Shown here: positions 58,136 to 64,000 of the stretch, in pieces
How the letters are laid out: each line of letters begins with the position of its first letter
Position numbering within the stretch: the stretch's first letter is position 1
NCBI GenBank assembly: GCA_027922465.2
Contig: BQMF02000627.1
Span: 1-64,000, forward strand
Origin: Turritopsis dohrnii
Lineage: Eukaryota; Cnidaria; Hydrozoa; Anthoathecata; Oceaniidae
DNA length: 64,000 nucleotides
Direction of reading: 5' to 3'
Translations under genes and position numbers: made by a program
Notes under the pieces: model-generated
The model's database searches: none
What the model was told of the DNA's origin: nothing
What the model saw: the letters and a program-made list of their open reading frames with translations, nothing else

Positions 58136-58252
58136 GTGAATATAGTCGTTAAATGGACGAATTCAAAATCAACGGTACACGATCAATGGATACGAATGCT
58201 TCTGAATATATAAACGTTAAGACAAACAAATTTCATTTCTCATGCTGGGGAA

Positions 58253-58693
58253 TGTAATGTGAATGTTCTATATGTTTTATAACAAATAAGAATTTGATTT
58301 GTCTTCTGTCAACTTTTCAATGTCCACTTTGTTCCTTTGTCATGTTCTGTGTTATATGTAGGTAACACTCTATTGTCATTGTCAAGTTATGTTCCATTGT
58401 TTAAGTGTGAAGTCATTATGATTTTTATAATAGGTTTCATTGTCATGGTTCATTTACTTTCTTAATTAGTTATAGTAGTATCTCTGTGTCATAGTCTTGT
58501 TTCATATCAGTCAAGCTTATGTTGTGTGTATGCTGGTAAGCTCTTCTCTTCTTTGTGTATTCGTTATTGTCAATTCTTGTTTATTTATGTATCAAGTTTA
58601 TTATTGTCAACTATTGTAGTTTGAACTTCGTCAATACATGTTACAAACAACACATGACTTGCTTAAATCAGACCGTTGCGCGGTAAACCCACT
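58253..58693 (+). repeat. BEL/Pao 3' LTR
   Basis: Same length as the 5' LTR and identical by eye except for the last base (T at 58693 instead of A). It is preceded by GCTGGGGAA, a plausible short polypurine tract, and followed by the GATGC duplication. Confidence 0.92.
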
Positions 58694-59250
58694 GATGCTC
58701 AGAGGCGATTCGAGTTCCAACCAACTCATTAACTTTGATGCAACTAGGAAGGTGTATTACATTGGGGAGAGGCGTCAAGACGCCCAACAGAGCCCCGGTT
58801 TCGGACATAGTCCATCTTCAGTCAGGTAACTGAAACCAATGTGCAGTCTAGATTATATATTATTCAATGATATCCGCACACAATGTACCTCTCCAATTGC
58901 AGCGCAAAGTTATCGGATCGAGTGGGACTCGAACCCACGACCTCTCGCTTGCCGGGCGATTGCTCTGACCACTAAGCTACCGACCCCTTGCGATCACACT
59001 AGTTCGTAGCAGACGAGGGGAGCGTTTGTGCTCAATTGGACCTGAATGTCTACGAATCAGTGAAATTTCATTGGATAGATGCTCAGAGGCGATTCGAGTT
59101 CCAACCAACTCGTTAACTTTGATGCAACTAGGAAGGTGTATTACATTGGGGAGAGGCGTCATCACGCCCAACAGAGCCCCGGTACATTGTGTGCGTACAT
59201 TGTACATTGTGTGCGTCAACACGCCCAACAGAGCCCCGGTTTCGGACATA
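58694..59250 (-). repeat. tRNA-like repeat: end of unit 1 and complete unit 2
   Basis: 58694-58820 continues the unit broken by the retrotransposon. 58859-59183 repeats the same order (tRNA-like sequence, GATAGATGCTCAGAGGCG, AACTAGGAAGGTGTATTAC, GCCCAACAGAGCCCCGGT). A third partial end is at 59208-59240. CGCACACAATGTACC near 58876 and GGTACATTGTGTGCG near 59180 form an inverted pair around unit 2. Confidence 0.85.
58915..58986 (-). tRNA. tRNA-like sequence, alanine-type (GGC), copy 2
   Basis: Same cloverleaf as 51883-51954 with a single difference in the D loop (TTAGAGC versus TCAGAGC on the minus strand). It has the same C33 defect and G3-U70 pair. As a repeat-embedded copy it is more likely tRNA-derived than a working gene. 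Confidence 0.5.
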
Positions 59251-59252
59251 GT

Positions 59253-59410
59253 CAATATGGTAAAAACTTGAAGCAAAAAGTTTGTTTTTGTTGTTGTTGT
59301 TGAAGCCATCCTCTCACCTATAAAATTTCAGATAGATGATCAATCTGCATTAACCCCCTTCAACAACAACAACAAAAACAAACTTTTTGCTTCAAGTTTT
59401 TACCATATTG
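59253..59410. repeat. Perfect 53-bp inverted repeat with 52-base loop
   Basis: 59253-59305 is the exact reverse complement of 59358-59410. The arm includes GGTAAAAACTTGAAGCAAAA and TTGTTGTTGTTG. The loop is unrelated sequence. A transcript would form a long perfect stem. It could be a very young foldback or the product of template switching. Confidence 0.9.
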
Positions 59411-59438
59411 CTATAATCTTTAAATTAATTCTGTTTGT

Positions 59439-59751
59439 GCAGCGATGGTGTAGTGGTTGGTACCTTTGAGTGCGACCGCTGCGACCCGTGTTCGAGTCCA
59501 GTCATGTCGTATCTTAATACATCGCTCTCATGCGCTTTAAAAGCAGCGTGTCAGCCCATTAAGAGCCATCGACTGACTGAACACTGGCCTTCGGGCAAGT
59601 TAGAGCAATGCTTTACGTATTTCTGGCGGTAAGTCAAGTCAACTAACAGTTGTAAGTCGGCGGGCGGAAGAACCAGCCATTACGGATGGAAGCCCAAGGA
59701 CTAAAAACTCCTGTTACTTACTTACTTACTTACTTTCTTACATCTGAAAGT
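59439..59751 (+). mobile_element. tRNA-derived SINE with (CTTA)n tail
   Basis: The head has GCGATGGTGTAGTGGTTGG (A box) and GTGTTCGAGTCCAGTC (B box). The body contains CACTGGCCTTCGGGCAAG and the tail is ACTTACTTACTTACTTAC. It is a different family from the SINE at 25.3 and 50.9 kb. The frame at 59435-59632 is a chance frame. Confidence 0.8.
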
Positions 59752-60369
59752 ACTTACCAAGAAATACCTGTCACTTAAAATTTCTTTTGTGCAGTTTATA
59801 CCTACGGATAAAACCTCCTTTTCCTCACAAACAATACTTCAAGTTAACAAAATCAATTTTGCAATGTGTAAGTGAAGAAATAGAAATGGATTTTCCAGGT
59901 TTTATTTCCAAATCTGAAAATTCTTATTAGAATATAAATCCGTTTCAGAAAAACGTGCCTAATGGTTTCTTGAATTTGACATGATTAGTCCTTCTTCTGC
60001 TTAACCTGTATGTTAGTTTGTTGTTCATCAGCAGTGACGTATCTACAGATCAGTTTACCGTTTCTTGTTACAAATTTTCAAAGTTCCAATTTTCTGCGAC
60101 ACAAACAATTGCTTAAGCTTTTTTAATGTTCTCGTAAAATGAATTTAAACATAAAACGAAACCAATTTCAACTTGTTATAGTTCATGATATTTCTCATTT
60201 TGGAGTTCACAGTTTGAGCCCATATACCGGTATACCGGTATATAATTGGATAGACAAAAATCATTGTTCAAATAATAATATGAATCCTCTTTTGACTTAC
60301 TGCTTTTGATATGTGTCTTGATCATTACCTAAATCTAATGTAACATAAAATATTAAATTAATGTGAAAA
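59752..60369. other. Non-coding stretch, no gene recognised
   Basis: Nothing coding. A short duplication ATACCGGTATACCGGTAT is at 60224-60242. Confidence 0.4.
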
Positions 60370-60739
60370 CAGTTGACTCTCGATATCTCCAATACTCGAT
60401 GCCTCAAACATTTCGGTATCTCGGGCTTTCCCCAAAACTTTCAGAAATTCTGGCCGTGATTTCATTTTTCTAAATTCGAATATTTGAAGGTTAGTATTTT
60501 TTGAAAGATTAATTGATTATCTCTTAAGCAAAGACAAAAGGATGTCTAAAAAGAAGTACCCTAAAAGTATGGTGTCCCAAGTACACAATATCAACCTGGG
60601 TTACAAATAAAAACAAATTATTGACCTCTCTGGAAAAAAATGGCACAAAATCTAAGGGAAAATAAGTTCCTACCCCTATCTCCATATCTCGAACTTTTCT
60701 CCTTGTCCCCTGAGAGATTGAGATAATGAGAGTTGGCTG
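60370..60739. mobile_element. Pogo/Tigger-like MITE, degraded
   Basis: The left end is CAGTTGACTCTCGATATCTC and the right read inward is CAGCCAACTCTCATTATCTC. Both fit the pogo-type ends seen elsewhere here. The TA target is not preserved. It is 370 bp and non-coding. Confidence 0.65.
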
Positions 60740-61369
60740 TGTATGCTAAATTACGTATATACATACAGTGTGTCCACCAGAAAGTGGGCACCTAACTTTT
60801 AATAAGCATATCTTTTGTTTTTCGTGCTTGTTTTTTTCAATTTCTACATTAACAGAAAGAAAATGTTTTGCTCTTTCTAAATATATGACCCTTTTCACAG
60901 AAAAACCAATTTTTCGGGAAATATAATCGATTTTACCATGAAACCATGACATTAAATCAATAATCATCAATTAACGCCTGTTTGAATAGATGTTAACAGC
61001 TACATAACTTTTCGTCTCATGAACCTTTTCTTACAACGAAAGTTCACTGCTGGACTGTTAATTACATGATTGAATGAATTTCATAAAAGTTTGTTTTCTC
61101 GCTTATAAAGGTTTTGGAAATGCTTGGGAATATGAAATTATTAAATCATAATAAAAAATTTAAGGTAAGTTTACACTTACATTTCGTGACAAAATTAGCA
61201 CAACACCACCAACCGCGGTTGCTTCAATGAAACAAAAGGTTAATTCCTCGTTAAAAGTCTGTTTTATTGATCATTACAAAATTAACAACCGTATCGAAAC
61301 AAAAAATACTTAATATTCTTTAAAATAAAAATTTTTATAAATAACAACTTATATTTTTGGAAAGCTCAA

Positions 61370-63910
61370 ACAAGATTCGCAAAAATGCGACTATATATTT
61401 CCCCAAAGTTGCGAAATTTTTGTCAATAATTGTGTGTACATTGATAACCATGAGAAAAATGTGTGATAAAATAATTACAGTAAAACTACCATCAACCTGA
61501 TACTCAGATAAAAATGCTGTCCTTACTAATCATGGTGGAACTGAATTTAATACCACAAAAAAACTTATTTTGAACTTATTATGAAATGAAGATGTCATGG
61601 TTGGTCAAATGATAAAGTTTGTCTTATAACTTTTGCTGAGGAGTTAAAAAGTTAGAAGTTACTATATAGACACTTAGCTAAAAGTTATAAGACCTAAATG
61701 TGACTAATATTTCCCCTTAAACAACTGCATATCATCATTGTGTAAAGAATTTCATCTTAACAAATGTATGATCTTTATTGACAACCTTTATACCATAAAA
61801 TCATAGTAAACAATGAAATTCAACAGAACACTTGCTTTTTGAAACTCGGATAAAACTATCTTACAACATCATGCAATCAAATTTGTATACAGGTTTACTG
61901 TACAAAAGAAGAAAAGAAAATTGTTAAACCTAATTTCAATAGCTACAATATAATACTTTGGGAGAGACAAGCAAATAACTATCATAAGCAATCACAACAT
62001 CTACTAACAAAATATTATGTCTACCATTTCAAATTAGGACAGAAGATTTATTTTTTAAAAAAAAGATGGGCTTAAAATGACAACTTACAAAACCAAATTC
62101 AAGTATATACTTAAAGGGAAAATATTATTTGCAGAAATTTTTGTGGAATATATTTTTGCGGATAAAAGACCCAAAAATGCCATATTTTGCGGAATAAATT
62201 TTTGCGGATAACAACTTCAAAGGAGATTTTGTGGGATTAATTTTTTGCAGATGCAAGAAATTTGATAAAATCGAAAGTAAGGAAACACCCAATTTATTGC
62301 CTTGGTGTATATACAAACTTTAATTGAATGGAAAGAGCAGACCTATGGAATAAAACATCTATTTTTCAGCAGTTAAAATATCAAAAAGAATACTAAACTA
62401 CAACAAACAGATAATGTGACTGGGTCTTATCTTTGTTCAGAAGAGGTCAATGTAACGCCAGCAACTGAAAATATGACTCAGTCTGGGTCTACTTCCCATA
62501 AAGTGAAAATAACAATAAAAACTGTGATACCACCGCAGACATTGTTTCTCAAAGTAAAAGCAACAGTACGAAGCACAAAACCTGTCACAAGTGCAGATGC
62601 TGGTTGTAAGAACACTAATAAATGAGTCCTTAGATGTTAAATAACATCGACTTATTTCCTTTCATTTTCCAAACGTTTTGTAAAGACGAGATGCTAGTTA
62701 GGGTTCAGTTATATGCAAACCAAAGTGAAAGATCAATTCTTTAAGGATGAAACATTTCGAAATTATGCAGAATTTATTTTTGCGGATAACCAATAATTCA
62801 TTTTTGCGGAATTTATTTTTGTGGATTTGAGCGAAATCCACAAAAATAAATTTCACAAAAAAAAGTTCCATACAAATTTCTTGAGCAAACAAATTCTTCC
62901 CTTAAGGTATCAGAATAAACATCTCTGTTCAAAAAAATTATGTTTACACTCATTGTGTTAGTGATAAAAATGACCTATATAAATTCCAAACTGAAAAACA
63001 AAACAGATTTTGGTAGTGAAAATACACATTCATAACCAAATCACTACATAGCTGAAAGCAGAAGGTCGTGTTCTGGCTTGATTTAATTTACAGACTCTCA
63101 TGTTGGATTGTGCTTTGATTTATGTTCGTTGTTCATAAAAGGAAAATTGACAGTCATATTTAATTTTGCAAAATAAAATAATGATATACAGCATCCAAAT
63201 GTATACCGATGCATGACCATAGACTTCATTCATAGTAAACTATGTTTCTGTTGAATTAAACAACTCTATAACTATCCAGCAGGGAAGCACACTCGACCAG
63301 CATTCTTTCAATTTCAAGATTTGTCTCAATCCTCTGTGTATTAAAACATTATACGTAGTTGGTTTTCTGAACTTCTTCTTGCATATACGGCATCACATAT
63401 TTACTTGCTGTTTTTGTATGTACTTCTTGAATTAACTGATTGAACTGGTTGTTCTCCACACATGAAAAGGGTTTTCTTTATACGGCTGTCTGTATATATC
63501 ACTCATGCTTTCAGTTCAGTTGGGCTACATTATATCAGAATCATACTAAATAATATGATTACCAATCATCAACAAAAACAAAACATCATCGATATCAATG
63601 TTTTTCTGTTTTTTACACGTTCATTCAAAACTTTTTACAAAACTTTTTTATGAAATAAAACGATTTATTCCATCATTTAACGTTCATCTATTGAATCATT
63701 TTAAAAGTTTGCAGAAAAAACTGACTGGAAAAAATGGCGTATACTTCACGCTACACTAGCCTCTATTCTTATCTACTATGGATAGGGGAAAATTCAATAA
63801 TGAACCGCGGCTATAAAAGTGAACGGAGAAGAAGAAGGAGGAGGAAGAGAAGAAGGAAAATGCCGATTTTAACATATATTTAACCCTATGGGGAAATATA
63901 TAAAAAGCCT
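61370..63910 (-). mobile_element. Nested TATATATTTCCCC element, copy 3
   Basis: In reverse it matches copy 1 (21333-23190). It begins with CAAGATTCGCAAAAATGCGA and TATATATTTCCCC at the left and has GGGGAAATATATA at the right (63891-63903), next to a GAAGGAGGAGGAAGAG purine run. It contains an extra 0.8-kb piece absent from copy 1. Confidence 0.8.
62111..62905. mobile_element. Third-level insertion with TTAA duplication
   Basis: Copy 1 of the host element lacks this piece. It is bounded by TTAA at 62111-62114 and 62902-62905, with inner ends AGGGAAAATATTATTTGC and, inverted, GGGAAGAATTTGTTTGC. TTAA duplication with GGGAA ends fits piggyBac-like or Kolobok-like non-autonomous elements. The interior repeats ATTTTTGCGGAT several times and contains the hairpin TTTATTTTTGTGGATTT / AAATCCACAAAAATAAA. 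The frame at 62416-62625 inside has no recognised domain. Confidence 0.7.
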
Positions 63911-64000
63911 CTTTCCAACGGTATAAAAACCGCATTGTTAAAAACTCGAAGAGTTATTTGTGTTTTAAACAAGGTGCCAACTTTCTGGTGGACACACTGT

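Larger units (their letters stand above)
52046..58698 (+). mobile_element. BEL/Pao LTR retrotransposon, recent but defective
   Basis: Two 441-bp LTRs (52051-52491 and 58253-58693) bound the element, with the 5-base duplication GATGC at 52046-52050 and 58694-58698. Internal order is gag-like, aspartic protease, remnant reverse transcriptase, RNase H and integrase, as expected for BEL/Pao. The LTRs look identical except for the last base, which implies recent insertion. Yet the interior carries a frameshift near 54200, loss of the polymerase core near 55585, and stops at 55859 and 56141. It was therefore probably copied by proteins from an intact relative. The tandem sister repeat unit preserves the uninterrupted target. 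Confidence 0.92.
60766..64000. mobile_element. Tc1/mariner-like element, reaching the window end, with nested insertions
   Basis: The left terminus is TA-CAGTGTGTCCACCAGAAAGT (60764 on). The window ends with the inverse of CAGTGTGTCCACCAGAAAGT, followed by a T that should begin the second TA. Apart from one base the ends match for 28 bases. The outer element proper is 60766-61369 plus 63911-63999 and has no transposase. The rest is a later insertion. The right TA lies outside the window. Confidence 0.8.

Noticed and set aside
62416..62625. 69-codon threonine/lysine-rich frame
   Set aside because: It lies inside the TTAA element, has no known domain and no second copy to test conservation.

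Overview
The window is AT-rich animal nuclear DNA, probably from an aquatic invertebrate (cnidarian, mollusc or similar); the exact clade cannot be fixed from sequence alone. The reasons are spliceosomal genes with short GT-AG introns, a secreted astacin protease, BEL/Pao and Helitron elements, LINE and tRNA-derived SINE copies, and very many short elements with terminal inverted repeats (TIRs). There are no bacterial features such as operons or ribosome binding sites. Most of the listed reading frames are chance frames in AT-rich repeats.

Layout. 1-14.5 kb holds no recognisable host gene; it carries MITE-like elements, a perfect 76-bp palindrome (6.6-6.8 kb), a LINE reverse-transcriptase tail (10.2-10.6 kb) and a tandem repeat array (12.0-14.5 kb). 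At 15.0-15.8 kb (minus) is the last exon of an unrecognised protein. 17.1-19.3 kb is a MULE-like element with perfect 70-bp TIRs and a 9-bp target duplication. 21.0-24.1 kb is one repeat interrupted by a second (TIR TATATATTTCCCC), whose other copies lie at 51.2-51.8 and 61.4-63.9 kb. 26.6-26.8 kb has a MADF-domain exon. 27.77-28.65 kb (minus) carries a chain of exons only 19-27 nt long, all spliced in phase 1. 29.3-33.8 kb (minus) is an almost full-length Helitron Rep-helicase gene broken by stops and a frameshift. 34.4-39.8 kb is an amplified repeat block that includes a 1343-bp tandem duplication.

39.9-42.8 kb holds two convergent genes: the C-terminal part of a HECT-type ubiquitin ligase (plus) and an intact two-exon DD35E integrase-like transposase (minus). 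After a mariner-type MITE and other short elements, 45.9-49.05 kb (minus) encodes a complete seven-exon, 594-residue secreted astacin metalloprotease with a C-terminal region I do not recognise. 50.1-51.2 kb has a GACGTC-rich TIR element and a SINE.

52.05-58.69 kb is a BEL/Pao retrotransposon with practically identical LTRs. It has lost the core of its reverse transcriptase and carries stops and frameshifts, so it looks recently mobilised by enzymes supplied in trans. It sits in one of two tandem tRNA-like repeat units; the other unit (58.86-59.25 kb) preserves the empty target site. The window closes with a perfect 53-bp hairpin, a SINE and a three-level nest of elements (60.77-64.0 kb).

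Host-like functions are therefore few: the astacin (extracellular proteolysis), the MADF exon, the 15-kb exon and the micro-exon gene. The rest is a record of repeated transposon insertion. Exon joins given here were read by eye from splice consensus and reading-frame continuity and are not supported by transcript data.
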